64,000 nt of DNA from Chloroflexota bacterium (GTDB taxonomy: Bacteria; Chloroflexota; Ktedonobacteria; Ktedonobacterales; JADMIN01). Numbering within the stretch: the first letter of the stretch is position 1; each line of letters begins with the position of its first letter. Both the position numbers and the translations under genes were made by a program. Under the pieces are notes generated by a model. It searched no databases, was not told where the DNA came from, and worked only from the letters and a program-made list of their open reading frames with translations. Where the stretch lies: positions 81,754-145,753 of the forward strand of contig JAJPKE010000026.1 of assembly GCA_021323855.1 (NCBI GenBank), in the 5' to 3' direction. Positions 7,354 through 16,594 of the stretch are shown piece by piece.

Positions 7354-10014
7354 TCACAGGCCGAACGAGAAGAGTATTCCATCGAGACCGCCAACATACA
7401 GCCGGTCATCCGCGACGCTGGCCGCGCCATAGAAGAGCGCGCCAGATGTCGTGTCCGTATAGGAGAATATCACGACGCCGGTGCTGGCGTTGCGCGCCTC
7501 GACGGTAGCGCCTTCGGTGTCAATCACCACGCCCGTCACAGCGGTCAGCGCGCCCAGGACGGGACCGCTGGCGGTGCATTGGCGCCACTTAAAGTTTCCA
7601 GTATTTGGGTCAAGGGCATTGACGCTGCCGAGGCAGTTGACGCCGTTGATAGTCGTAGCGCCACCGGCGACATAGAGCGTTGCGCCATCCCACGCGCTTG
7701 GCGAGATGCTGCCACCACCGCATTGCGGGCAGTCGCCAGAGATGCTTATCTGCTGCTGCCAGACGGGTCCGGCACTGATATTGGCCCGGTCGAAGGTATA
7801 ATAGACGCCGTTCTTGTTCGCCGTGCCAACGAGCTGCCTTGCTGCGCCGTTGATGGTTGCGCTAAACAATGTTGGCGTGTTGACGAAATCATAGTCATGA
7901 TCGAAGGCGCCTGGAATCTGCCATGCGCTGATGAACGAGAGATCTGAGGCGTGCAGAGCCACCATTGCAGCAGTATATGGCTCGGTGTTTCTACAGATGT
8001 TGTTCGGGTTGCCGGTGGCAATATAGAGGATGCCGGTTGCCGTATCAATGGTGGGTGAGCCGGTGATACCACCGCCGGTACAGCCATTCGGCACAACATT
8101 GAAGGTGTTCTGAATCTGCCCGGTGCTGGCGCTCAACTGGATGAGTTGCCCCTGCACCAGCGGGCAATCACCAAAAGAAGCCATGCCGATGTAGATAGAG
8201 CCGTTATAGAGCGCAGCCGACCCCCAGATGAAATCGCCGGTCGAGGGGTGATTGTTTGCGGCCAGCGAGGTTGACCAGAGTGTTGCGCCGGTCGTTGCAT
8301 TGAAGGCATAGAGCGTGTTATTGCCGCCAGCAACGAAGATTGCCGGCGTCGCGCCGATGCTGCCGATGGTGGCGGTGCTGGCGACGCCGACCGTCGAAGG
8401 TGTACAACTGGGGTCTTGCGTCTGCCCAACTTGCGCCGTCCAGATGTCCTGGCCGGAGAGGTTGGTCGCATGGAATGTGCCGTCCCATGATCCCCAGTAG
8501 ATGATGCCATTGGCTTCAACCGGCTGGACCGTTATCCCAGTGACGCCGTTCGCCGTGCTGGCCTGCGTCTTCCATTTGAGATGCAGGTTCGGGAAGGTTG
8601 TCGCGTTGAGGGCCGTCTCCGCGCCGTTGAAGCCAGTACGTGCATTGTTGCCGAGATAGGTTGTCCAGTTTGGCGAATTCGAGGGAGGTGTAGGCGATGG
8701 CGTCGGCGTCGGCGTGGAATTCGAGGCAGCAACCGCCTGTACCGAGAAGATGTGCAAGGCCCCGGGCGCGGCGCTGGTGGGCAGCGTGACGCGCGCCAGC
8801 GTCTTGCCCGCCATCAGCGCCACCGCCGTATAGAAGACATAGGTCGTCACTGTCTGGGTTCCACCGCTCTTCGTATCGCGGTACTTCGTTGCGGCGGCGA
8901 CGCTTTCGCCAGGCAGCAGATGCTCTTTACCAGCGCCCAACGTCCAATCGCTAAAAGCCAGGATGAATGTCTGCGTGGTGCCGTCGCTATAGGTTAGTGT
9001 TGCCGTGCCGGAGGCGTCTCCACCAGAGGCCGCGCCCAGAAACGCTAGCGTTCCGCCACTCCCTGCAACAGCGGCTGACAATATCTGACCTGCCGCTTGC
9101 CAGTTATCGGGTACACCGGCGATGACGTTGGGCCATTGGAAACTGATACCATTCACCGTCACCCGGCTGCCGGAGCCAAAGCCATCGGCGCGTAGCAAAG
9201 AGTTTGAATAGCTGTAAATGCCGCCATCGAAGTTGGCGCTGGTGGCCGCGCCGTCGCGCGGGCTGATGGCTTCATTGTTGCCCGGTAGGGCTACCCCCTG
9301 CACTGCAAAGATATGTAACTGGCCATGCGAGACGCTGCTGGGCAATGTGACCCGTATCAACGTCTTGCCAGCGGTGGTCGTCACCGCTGTGTAGAACACA
9401 TACGTCTTGACCGTCTGGCGTCCGCCGCTCGCCGAATCACGATAGCTGGTGACGGCGGCAACGCTTTCACCGGGCAGGAGGCCGCTCTTGCCAGCGTTCA
9501 GCGTCCAATCGCTGAAGGTGAGCGTTACGCTTTGTGTCGAGCCGTCGCTATAGGTCAGCGTCGCCGTGCCAGATGATCCGGAAGCAACGCCGCCGGAGAC
9601 CGCGCCCAGGAAGCCCAGCGTGCTACCGCTGCCCAGCGTCACCGGTAGCGCCTGCCCGGACGCCAGCCAGTTATCAGGAATGCCGGCGGTGACGGTCGGC
9701 CACTGGAAACTGACGCCATTCACCGTCACATTCGCGCCGGGAGCAAAGCCAACGGACTGAAGCGCAGCGCCGGAGTAGCTATACCCTCCACCGTCGAAGT
9801 TGGCGCTGGTGGCCGCGCCATCACGCGGGCTGATCCCCTCGTTGCTGAAGGGGGCTGTCGCGGCGTTGGCGCTGAACGACGAGCTGGCAAACGTCGCAAT
9901 TCCGACGATACCAGCAGTGCAAACAATCGTACTCATCAACAGAAGCAAACCGGCGCGCACGCGCAGGCGACGCCGTAACAACAACCATTTCCCCGCCACA
10001 GCCACATTCTCCAC
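7354..10014 (-). CDS. Secreted protein: two glycosidase-associated modules plus a PQQ-type beta-propeller
   Basis: Up to 886 residues. After a basic start and a hydrophobic signal/anchor (~18-45), two tandem ~185-residue modules (~57-240 and ~248-435) share NEAISPRDGAATSANFDGG, VTVNGxSFQWP, PDNW and TATLTYSDG. This pattern resembles modules I know from secreted actinobacterial glycoside hydrolases (cell-wall or glycan-binding). A Pro/Thr/Ser linker (~437-455) leads to a PQQ-like propeller with repeated GxxLYAFNATTGATLW-type blades. The propeller probably has a structural or binding role rather than a PQQ enzyme role. Start is a GTG at 10014 or one of two further GTGs at 10005 and 9999; GGTGGAG fits the last best. 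Confidence 0.7.
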   Translation of the reverse strand: MENVAVAGKWLLLRRRLRVRAGLLLLMSTIVCTAGIVGIATFASSSFSANAATAPFSNEGISPRDGAATSANFDGGGYSYSGAALQSVGFAPGANVTVNGVSFQWPTVTAGIPDNWLASGQALPVTLGSGSTLGFLGAVSGGVASGSSGTATLTYSDGSTQSVTLTFSDWTLNAGKSGLLPGESVAAVTSYRDSASGGRQTVKTYVFYTAVTTTAGKTLIRVTLPSSVSHGQLHIFAVQGVALPGNNEAISPRDGAATSANFDGGIYSYSNSLLRADGFGSGSRVTVNGISFQWPNVIAGVPDNWQAAGQILSAAVAGSGGTLAFLGAASGGDASGTATLTYSDGTTQTFILAFSDWTLGAGKEHLLPGESVAAATKYRDTKSGGTQTVTTYVFYTAVALMAGKTLARVTLPTSAAPGALHIFSVQAVAASNSTPTPTPSPTPPSNSPNWTTYLGNNARTGFNGAETALNATTFPNLHLKWKTQASTANGVTGITVQPVEANGIIYWGSWDGTFHATNLSGQDIWTAQVGQTQDPSCTPSTVGVASTATIGSIGATPAIFVAGGNNTLYAFNATTGATLWSTSLAANNHPSTGDFIWGSAALYNGSIYIGMASFGDCPLVQGQLIQLSASTGQIQNTFNVVPNGCTGGGITGSPTIDTATGILYIATGNPNNICRNTEPYTAAMVALHASDLSFISAWQIPGAFDHDYDFVNTPTLFSATINGAARQLVGTANKNGVYYTFDRANISAGPVWQQQISISGDCPQCGGGSISPSAWDGATLYVAGGATTINGVNCLGSVNALDPNTGNFKWRQCTASGPVLGALTAVTGVVIDTEGATVEARNASTGVVIFSYTDTTSGALFYGAASVADDRLYVGGLDGILFSFGL

Positions 10015-10183
10015 CCAAATTTTTCTGCTGCATCTTTGTATGCGTTGTATGCAAGACGATCTCAGCCGTTATCAGCCACGAAAATTAGGAGCCAGAAGCT
10101 AAGCAATAGTACGTGCTTTCAGCCAGGTACGCATATTGACGGAGTGAGCGGTGGCGGTGGCCAGGCGAGTTCCCGGCTCCCCC

Positions 10184-10212
10184 TTGCGCCAGACGCACGC
10201 ATGTGTTACACT
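10184..10212 (+). promoter_or_regulatory. Possible promoter of the tRNA gene
   Basis: TTGCGC (10184-10189) and TACACT (10207-10212) are 17 bases apart, 56 bases before the tRNA. Both hexamers are imperfect, so this is tentative. Confidence 0.3.
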
Positions 10213-10267
10213 ATCCAGGCCGGTGATTTCCGCGCGAGCGGGATGGCCGGATAGGTGCAACTCGTAT

Positions 10268-10343
10268 GGGCCTGTGGCGCAGCTGGGAGCGCGTCTGCAT
10301 GGCATGCAGAAGGTCAGGGGTTCGAGTCCCCTCAGGTCCACCA
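10268..10343 (+). tRNA. tRNA-Ala (anticodon GGC)
   Basis: Full cloverleaf of 76 bases with encoded CCA. Acceptor stem GGGCCTG/CAGGTCC (one G-U), D stem GCGC, anticodon stem TCTGC/GCAGA with loop ATGGCAT giving anticodon GGC (alanine, GCC/GCU), T arm AGGGG-TTCGAGT-CCCCT, discriminator A then CCA at 10341-10343. Confidence 0.95.
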
Positions 10344-10347
10344 CACT

Positions 10348-10381
10348 CATGCCGCCTGATGTCAGGCGGCATGTTTCTTTT
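10348..10381 (+). terminator. Terminator of the tRNA gene
   Basis: CATGCCGCCTGA (10348-10359) pairs with TCAGGCGGCATG (10362-10373), followed by TTTCTTTTC. Confidence 0.85.
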
Positions 10382-10537
10382 CTCCTTGTTTCTTTTCTCA
10401 TAGAGCGGTATTCCCCATTTTTCTTCCAGAATAGTTCGAGCAGAAAACAGAACATCCGTCACTCAGTCATAGGACTATGATGGGAGTGCCTTTCAGTCGC
10501 TTTCCGGAAAAATCAGTAGAAACACGAGGAACCCGCC

Positions 10538-12265
10538 ATGTTTGACACCTTACCGCCGTTACCCGCCGACGCTGCCACCTTCAGCACATGGACCTGGGAG
10601 CAGATCGCCCCCTATTACGCCGACCTCACCGCCAGGCCGCTGACCGCCGCCAACGTCGCGGACTGGCTGGCGGACTGGACCCAACTCGGCGCGCTGATTG
10701 ACGAGGTGAACACCCGCTTTAGCATCGCCACCACCGTCAACACCGCCGATGAGGAGAGTGAACGGCGCTATCGTGTCTACCTCGATGAGATTGTGCCCAA
10801 AGCAACCGAAGCCGAGCAGGAGGTTAAGCAGAAGCTGATCGCCAGCGGATTGGAGCCGGAGGGCTTTGCGGTGCCGCTGCGCAAGCTGCGCACCGATGCT
10901 GCGCTCTACCGCGAGGTCAACCTGCCGTTGCTGGCGGAGGCGCGCAAACAATCACTCGAATACGACAAAATCTCCGGCGCGCGCACCGTCACCTGGGAGG
11001 GAGAGGAGATTCCCTGGGTGCAACTCTGGTCTGTGCTGGAAGACCCCGACCGCGAGCGCCGCGAACGCGCCTGGCGCCTGCTGAGCGCCCGCGTTTTGCA
11101 GGATACGGAGCCGTTGACTGACCTCTGGCGCCGGATGATGGCAACACGCAGCCAGATCGCCCAGAACGCCGGTTATGCGGATTATCGCGCCTATCGCTGG
11201 CAGCAACTCTATCGTTTCGACTACACGCCAGACGATGCGAAGCAATTCAACGCCGCCATCGAAGAAGTGGTGGTGCCTGCGGCGCAGCGCCTCTATGCAA
11301 AACGCCGCCAGAAGCTCGGCGTGGAAACCTTGCGCGTATGGGATGTGTATGTAGACCCTTCCGGACGCCCGCCGTTGCATCCCTACACAACCATCGAGGA
11401 GTTGGAGACGAAAACCTCGGCAGTCTTCCATGCGGTTGATCCGCAACTTGGCGATTATTTCGAGACGATGCGCCGCGAGCATCTGCTGGACCTGGAGACG
11501 CGCAAGAACAAGGCGAGCGGCGGCTACTCACTCGGCTTCAGTGTGACTCGACGCCCGTTCATCTTCACCAACGCCATCGGCACGCATGAGGATGTGCAAA
11601 CGCTCCTGCATGAGGGCGGCCATGCCTTTCACACCTTCGAGGTGGCGCGCCTGCCCTACCTGCAACAGCGATTGGAGCAGATGGTGCCAATGGAGTTCGC
11701 AGAGGTGGCCTCGATGGGCATGGAACTGCTGGGGTCGCCCTACCTCACCACGCACTACGGCGCGTTTTACACGGAGGCGGAGGCGGCGCGCGCCAGACGT
11801 GACCATCTGCAAGGCATCATCACCTTCTGGCCGTATATGGCGATGATAGACGGCTTGCAGCATTGGATCTATGAGCATCCAGCAGAGGCGGCGGACCTGG
11901 CGCGCTGCGATGAGCATTGGTTGGAGCTATCGCAGCGTTTCCAGCCGCATCTCGATTGGAGCGGACTGGAAGCTGAGCGGCGGTCCTTCTGGCATCAGCA
12001 ATCGCACGTTTTTCAGGATCCGTTCTATTACATCGAGTATGGCATGGCGCAGCTTGGCGCCGTGCAGGTCTGGGCCAATGCGTTGCGCGACCAGCAGGGC
12101 GCGGTGGCGGCCTACCGGCGGGCGCTGGCCCTCGGCGGCACGGCGACGCTGCCAGAACTTTATGCCGCCGCCAATGCGAAGTTCGCATTCGACGCCGACA
12201 CCCTGCGCATGGCGGTCGAATTGGTCGAGCGGACGCTGGAAGAATTGGAGCCGCTGGCGGAGTAG
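10538..12265 (+). CDS. Oligoendopeptidase, M3 family (PepF-like)
   Basis: 575-residue zinc metallopeptidase that cuts short peptides in the cytoplasm. The zinc motif is HEGGH at residues 358-362 (in LLHEGGHAFHTFE), with the third ligand in MEFAEVASMGMELL about 28 residues on, and the typical C-terminal tail FQDPFYYIEYGMAQLGA. Length matches M3B oligoendopeptidases. GAGGA lies eight bases before the ATG. It is monocistronic by appearance and is followed directly by a palindromic repeat that starts at the base after its stop codon. Confidence 0.93.
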   Translation: MFDTLPPLPADAATFSTWTWEQIAPYYADLTARPLTAANVADWLADWTQLGALIDEVNTRFSIATTVNTADEESERRYRVYLDEIVPKATEAEQEVKQKLIASGLEPEGFAVPLRKLRTDAALYREVNLPLLAEARKQSLEYDKISGARTVTWEGEEIPWVQLWSVLEDPDRERRERAWRLLSARVLQDTEPLTDLWRRMMATRSQIAQNAGYADYRAYRWQQLYRFDYTPDDAKQFNAAIEEVVVPAAQRLYAKRRQKLGVETLRVWDVYVDPSGRPPLHPYTTIEELETKTSAVFHAVDPQLGDYFETMRREHLLDLETRKNKASGGYSLGFSVTRRPFIFTNAIGTHEDVQTLLHEGGHAFHTFEVARLPYLQQRLEQMVPMEFAEVASMGMELLGSPYLTTHYGAFYTEAEAARARRDHLQGIITFWPYMAMIDGLQHWIYEHPAEAADLARCDEHWLELSQRFQPHLDWSGLEAERRSFWHQQSHVFQDPFYYIEYGMAQLGAVQVWANALRDQQGAVAAYRRALALGGTATLPELYAAANAKFAFDADTLRMAVELVERTLEELEPLAE

Positions 12266-12455
12266 ACCTCACCCCCGGCCTGCGAGCGCTCCTCTCCCGC
12301 GAGGAGAGGGGACCGTGGGCGAGACTGAAGCGCCGTTTGGCCACGCTTCATCTCTCATTGTGGGGAACGCGCGCCATGAGACGCACGCCACCAGCGCAAT
12401 ACGTTGGCACACGGCCCCTCTCCTCGCGGGAGAGGGGGTAGGGGGTGGGGTCTCA
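12266..12455. repeat. Paired palindromic repeat element (family A)
   Basis: Two units in opposite orientation, 12266-12325 and 12411-12455, with an ~85-base spacer. Each has a CCTCTCC-CGCG-GGAGAGG palindrome next to an outward CCTCACCCC/GGGGTGAG arm. The same layout recurs at 12865-13061 and 16336-16488, so this is a REP-like doublet. It abuts the stop codon of the M3 peptidase. Confidence 0.8.
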
Positions 12456-12773
12456 CCCACACACCTGGATGATGCGTGTGAGGACGGCGGGCAGGTGGTG
12501 AAGCACCTCGTCATTGGAGACACGCAGGATAGTCAGCCCATGCGCGGCAAGCACCGCATCACGCTCCTGGTCATACTCCGGCTGCTGCGCGTGAATACTT
12601 CCGTCTACTTCAATGACGAGCCGGGCAGAGTGGCAATAGAAATCTACGATGAAGCCAGCAATAATTTGTTGACGGCGAAAGATGAGTCCTCGACGGCGCA
12701 GGTGCCGGAGCGCATCCCAGAGTTTGCGCTCCGCTGGCGTCATCTCTTGGCGCAGTTCACGCGCCCGCTGCAC
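12453..12773 (-). CDS. DUF559 endonuclease-like protein
   Basis: 106 residues of the DUF559 family, which has a very-short-patch-repair-like PD-(D/E)XK nuclease fold. Signature: TPAERKLWDALR, RRRGLIFRRQQIIAGFIVDFYC, LVIEVDGSIHAQQ, YDQERD and LTILRVSNDEVL; the acidic FIVDF and VIEVDG residues would form the active site. DUF559 genes often ride with repeats or mobile islands, and here the gene is bracketed on both sides by family A palindromes. Start GTG at 12773; the reading frame stays open upstream into a tandem repeat. Biological role unknown. Confidence 0.85.
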   Translation of the reverse strand: MQRARELRQEMTPAERKLWDALRHLRRRGLIFRRQQIIAGFIVDFYCHSARLVIEVDGSIHAQQPEYDQERDAVLAAHGLTILRVSNDEVLHHLPAVLTRIIQVCG

Positions 12774-12780
12774 TTTGATG

Positions 12781-12830
12781 GATGAGACCGCCTGCCCCTT
12801 GACGGGATGAGACCGCCTGCCCCTTGACGG
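12781..12830. repeat. 25-bp tandem duplication
   Basis: Two perfect 25-base copies (12781-12805, 12806-12830) plus the first bases of a third, immediately before the DUF559 start codon. Confidence 0.85.
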
Positions 12831-12864
12831 GATGAAACTCCGGCTCTGGTTCTTTGCGGCGCAT

Positions 12865-13061
12865 AGACCTCACCCCCTACCCCCTCTCCCATAGGAGAGG
12901 GGCCGCTAGCCAAAGTGGTTCAATAGTAGCATATGGAGAGACCTCACCCCACGGTCCCCACTTCTCCGCATAGCTACCAGCCCCCATTCACCACGACACC
13001 TGCCCCACGGTCCCCTCTCCTCGCGGGAGAGGGGTGGCCGCAGGCCGGGGTGAGGTCTCCA
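12865..13061. repeat. Family A palindromic repeats, second cluster
   Basis: Units at 12865-12904 (forward), a truncated one near 12937-12966, and 13005-13061 (inverted), each with the CTCTCC...GGAGAG palindrome and a CCTCACCCC or GGGGTGAGG arm. No gene is seen between 12831 and 13225. Confidence 0.75.
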
Positions 13062-13209
13062 CCAGGAGCAAGATGCTCATCGTAGGTCAAGGTGGTCATT
13101 CACCTGGGATGAACATCTTGCCCTTTCATGAACATCTTGCCCTTATTGGCCGCTTTGCTGATGCTCACTTTCGTTACAGGCAACGGTTTCCCTTCATCGT
13201 ATCGCCTCG

Positions 13210-13265
13210 CTCACGGTCCCCTCTCCTATGGGAGAGGGGTGCCCGAAGGGCGGGGTGAGGTCTCC
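13210..13265. repeat. Family A palindromic repeat unit
   Basis: Single inverted unit with CCCCTCTCC-TATG-GGAGAGGGG and the arm CGGGGTGAGG. Its TAG (13226-13228, minus strand) would end the restriction enzyme gene if the earlier amber codon were read through. Confidence 0.75.
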
Positions 13266-13420
13266 ACCCCGCGCAGCCCCTCCACCAGCCGCACCGTCTC
13301 CACGCTGACGCTGAGAACACGCCCGATCAGCCGCACGATATATTCTTCGCCCTCCGGCCCTGGACCCTGCCGGTTGGGGTCGCTGGTGATGCCACTGCGC
13401 TTATCGGTGCTGACCTGATA
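13226..13420 (-). pseudogene. Orphaned C-terminal tail of the restriction enzyme
   Basis: The frame of the upstream enzyme stays open for 64 codons after its amber stop. The first ~47 residues read YQVSTDKRSGITSDPN, then EYIVRLIGRVLSVSVETV and LVEGL, which is the conserved end of type ISP-type enzymes, where it normally follows SALEWVLD plus one residue (usually Gln). This is coding sequence separated by one nonsense codon (CAG to TAG is the simplest path). The last ~15 codons lie in a palindromic repeat. Confidence 0.75.
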
Positions 13421-16318
13421 CTAGTCTAGCACCCACTCCAGCGCGGAGCGATTGCCCAGCCGGTAGGCGAACGCCTCCGCTGGAATACCTTCCAGCGTCA
13501 GCCAGTCGTTGTAGACGAGCGCCGTCTTGTCGGGCGTCAGGCGCATCTTCTTGACTCGCCAGTCTTGCGCCATGTTGGGGGTGGTGCGCCAGAGCAGCGG
13601 ATACTCCGGCGCCTGCTCATAGCCCAGATGCAGCGCCGCCAGCCGCGCACCCACGTCGCGTAGCGTCTCGAAGGCTGCGCGCCCCGCCACCAGCGGAATG
13701 CGCGGCAACTCGCGTTTGAGGTTTTCGGCGTAGCGTTCGCGGTAGAGGGGATGGTGGAGCAGCCCATACACATAGTCAAAGATGTCGCGCTTCGTGACGC
13801 CCTCGCCATAGGCGGCGCGGAACTGCGCCAGCGCCCAATCGGTGATGTTCTCGCGCCGGTTGCTGCCATCCTCCGCATACGTGTAGTAGGGGAAACACTG
13901 TGCTGGGTCGGCATAGAAGTTGAGGTTAGGAATGAGATTGGATAAAAAGACAGCGAACTCTTTTCTACCGTATCCGCCTACAACTATGATAGCATTCTCC
14001 GCTTCGGTGGCAGGCGTAGGGAAGAATGAGCCACAAGAGCCACGTTCATCTACCACGCCATCAGCATGATATAACCATTCGCTTGTGAACGGGCGGTAAA
14101 GCGACTTCCTGATATTGCTTTCGTTGAAAGTGATATATCGTTCGTTGCGCAAATCTCTTTTGAGATTGCGGCTCCATTTAATTTTCTCATACCGCACGAA
14201 GCTATCAATGTCTTGTGGCTTTCCAGTGCGCGCCCAACGCGACACTTCAGCATTGTACTCCTCTATGAACCGCTGTACTTTGGCCACGAGGCCATGAGAG
14301 TTGAAGTCATAGGCGATATCATCTCGATTGGTGGAAACGCCAAGCGAATAGGTCTTGAACAGTGTACCAAGCTCGGCGAGGCGCATCGCTTTGGCTTCAC
14401 GGCTACCCATAGGCAAAAATGAGGCGAATTCGGGTTGCATTCCTTCGGTGAGCCAAGTAAAACGTTGATCTGGCACCAATTCTTGCCATTCAATTACGCC
14501 TATATGTTGTTGGTTGCGCAGATACTCCAGTTTTTGCTCTTTGTGCCAGTCTTCTGGCACTTGGTAATAGTAGATTTTCCTGTCGCTATGTGCTGCTAAT
14601 CGCACGGCGATTGTTATCCCCACTCCTACACGAATACCAAATACATTCCCACCACCCTGTTTCCGGGCATCGCCACCTAAATCAAGGTGATAAATGGCAG
14701 TAAAATCCTCTTGCAGATGCTTCCTAAACCCATCGAAGGCAATACCATCAAGAAACCCATTGTTCGAGACAAAGCAGACAATGCCGTCCCGACCTTGAAG
14801 CCGGTCCGTCGCCCAACGGAAAAACTTCACGTAGGCATCATAGAGTTTGGTATTTAAGGTTGCTTTTGAGGCTTTAGCATAGGTTTCTTTGATACGCCCA
14901 TCTACCCCTGGATATTTCCGATTCTTGTTGTTGTCGTTCTCGTTCTCCTGGCCGACATTATACGGGGGATTGCCAATGATAACTTTGATTTCCGCTGCTT
15001 TTTCAATCTCTACGCGCGCAGCATTGGCCTCAGAAAATAAGGCGATCTGTGCGCCTTCCAGCCCCAGCGTATCCGCGAAGCAGAGGCCATCAAATGCTGC
15101 ATAGCTGCCCTTTTGCGTGAAATATTCGTGTTCAATGTTCATTGAGGCGATGTAATAGGGCAGCAGCATAATCTCATTGGCGAAGAGGTCCTGCTGGTAT
15201 TTGTGGGCGAGGTGTTGCGGCGCCTGCTGGCCGATGCGGCGCAAGAGGTTGACGATGAAGTTGCCGGTGCCGGTGCAGGGGTCCAGGATTTGCACGCCAG
15301 GGGTGGCGATGGAGCTATTGAACTCGCGGCGCAGCACTTCCTCCACGCTGGCGCACATGAAGTCTACGATCTCCTGCGGCGTGTAGACGATGCCGCGTGT
15401 ATCCGCCTCCTTCACCGAATAGCCCTGGAAGAAGCGTTCATAGACCATGTTGAGGAAGCGCTGCTTCTGGCTCCAATCGTCCTGGCTGCGCGCCTCCGCC
15501 TCGATGCTGAGGTAGAAATGGTCCAGCGATTTGAGGAAGGCATGGCGGTTGAACTGGCGGCTGGTCAACGCCTGGATCACCTTCTCGATCTCGGCGGCGA
15601 TGACATTGCGGCTGGTAAATTCATCGTTATCGAAGACGGTGCGGAAGAGGCGCTCCGTCAGCAGGTGTTGCACCAGCATATCATCCACGGCGTCGCGGCT
15701 GATGTTGGGGTCCAGCGCCGTCTGGCAGAGCGTATAGAAGTTGCTGAAGGCGCTGGCGAAGGCGGGATTATACGCTGTGTGTTCTTCTTGAATCCGCGCC
15801 TTCAGTCCGCGCGCCAGCTCCGGCACCTGCTCCTTGAAGCGTTCGACCGCCTGATTGAAGTTGGCAGTCTCCGGCTGGAGATAGGAGAAGAAGGTGGTGA
15901 GCAGGCTCGCCAGGTGCGCCGGCTGCGTCAGGTCATACTCGTTGGTGTCGCGCTTGCCATTCTGATAGAGGATAGCGCGGCGTGTATCCTCAAAGATGAT
16001 GTTGCGCAGCGGGTAGCCTCTGGCGATTTTCTTCTTAATTTCGGCTTCCAGGTCGTCGCCGGGGTCTTTGGCCTCCCAATAGCCGCGTGTGATGCCGTTG
16101 CCATCCCAGAGTGTGCCATCGGGAATCGCGCCGTTCTCCATGCGTAGCTCCAGCACCAGCGTCCACTTCAGTTCCCGCGCCAGCGCCTCCAACAGCGCCT
16201 GAAACGCCGGACGCAGCGCCTGTTCATTGGTGATGCCCTGCGCCTGATAGCCAGCGAGTTGCTCATAGTAGCGTTTGATGGCTTTGTGCGACGACGAGAC
16301 CTGGAATACCTGCAACAT
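13421..16318 (-). CDS. Restriction-modification enzyme: Mrr-type nuclease + N6-adenine methyltransferase + specificity domain, no helicase, truncated
   Basis: 965 residues. N-terminus: PD-(D/E)XK nuclease with IPDG (Asp67) and YWEAK (Glu82, Lys84). Middle: gamma-class adenine methyltransferase with SAM motif DPCTGTGNF (346-354) and catalytic NPPY (450-453). C-terminus: the target-recognition region of type ISP enzymes, ending SALEWVLD. Type ISP proteins (LlaGI, LlaBIII) carry a helicase between nuclease and methylase; here the linker is helical with no Walker motifs, as in type IIG/IIL enzymes. The product stops at an amber codon 13421-13423, with conserved sequence continuing in frame (next entry left). 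It may be inactive or weakly active. Family A repeats flank the gene on both sides. Start ATG 16318. Confidence 0.85.
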   Translation of the reverse strand: MLQVFQVSSSHKAIKRYYEQLAGYQAQGITNEQALRPAFQALLEALARELKWTLVLELRMENGAIPDGTLWDGNGITRGYWEAKDPGDDLEAEIKKKIARGYPLRNIIFEDTRRAILYQNGKRDTNEYDLTQPAHLASLLTTFFSYLQPETANFNQAVERFKEQVPELARGLKARIQEEHTAYNPAFASAFSNFYTLCQTALDPNISRDAVDDMLVQHLLTERLFRTVFDNDEFTSRNVIAAEIEKVIQALTSRQFNRHAFLKSLDHFYLSIEAEARSQDDWSQKQRFLNMVYERFFQGYSVKEADTRGIVYTPQEIVDFMCASVEEVLRREFNSSIATPGVQILDPCTGTGNFIVNLLRRIGQQAPQHLAHKYQQDLFANEIMLLPYYIASMNIEHEYFTQKGSYAAFDGLCFADTLGLEGAQIALFSEANAARVEIEKAAEIKVIIGNPPYNVGQENENDNNKNRKYPGVDGRIKETYAKASKATLNTKLYDAYVKFFRWATDRLQGRDGIVCFVSNNGFLDGIAFDGFRKHLQEDFTAIYHLDLGGDARKQGGGNVFGIRVGVGITIAVRLAAHSDRKIYYYQVPEDWHKEQKLEYLRNQQHIGVIEWQELVPDQRFTWLTEGMQPEFASFLPMGSREAKAMRLAELGTLFKTYSLGVSTNRDDIAYDFNSHGLVAKVQRFIEEYNAEVSRWARTGKPQDIDSFVRYEKIKWSRNLKRDLRNERYITFNESNIRKSLYRPFTSEWLYHADGVVDERGSCGSFFPTPATEAENAIIVVGGYGRKEFAVFLSNLIPNLNFYADPAQCFPYYTYAEDGSNRRENITDWALAQFRAAYGEGVTKRDIFDYVYGLLHHPLYRERYAENLKRELPRIPLVAGRAAFETLRDVGARLAALHLGYEQAPEYPLLWRTTPNMAQDWRVKKMRLTPDKTALVYNDWLTLEGIPAEAFAYRLGNRSALEWVLD

Positions 16319-16335
16319 GAGCGAATGACCTCCTG

Positions 16336-16488
16336 GACCTCACCCCGCCCTGCGGGCACCCCTCTCCCATAGGAGAGGGGACCGTATGCGGCGCGTTGTG
16401 GCGGTGTAGCAACGTTTGCACTTGGGCGCCCAGTCTCGCCCAGCGTCCCCTCTCCTCGCGGGAGAGGGGGTAGGGGGTGAGGTCTCCT
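16336..16488. repeat. Family A paired palindromic repeat
   Basis: Forward unit 16336-16385 and inverted unit 16441-16488 with ~55-base spacer, same layout as at 12266. Together with the unit at 16595 it fills the gene-free stretch 16319-16634. Confidence 0.8.
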
Positions 16489-16594
16489 GGTAAGACCGCC
16501 TGCTCCGGCAGTGTAGCACGCGGGCGTAGCTGCGTTCAAGACACGCTCTGCCTCCCCGCTCCGCTGGGCAACCGTTCGCGCCGGTGGCGCAGGT

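Noticed and set aside
13421..13423. TAG read as a sense codon (code change or pyrrolysine)
   Set aside because: TAG ends other intact genes in the window (for example the M3 peptidase at 12265 and the isolated receiver gene at 52453), and no supporting tRNA is visible.
15203..16147. A 314-codon plus-strand frame opposite the restriction enzyme
   Set aside because: Low-complexity Ala/Glu/Val product without motifs, antisense to a well-supported nuclease domain.
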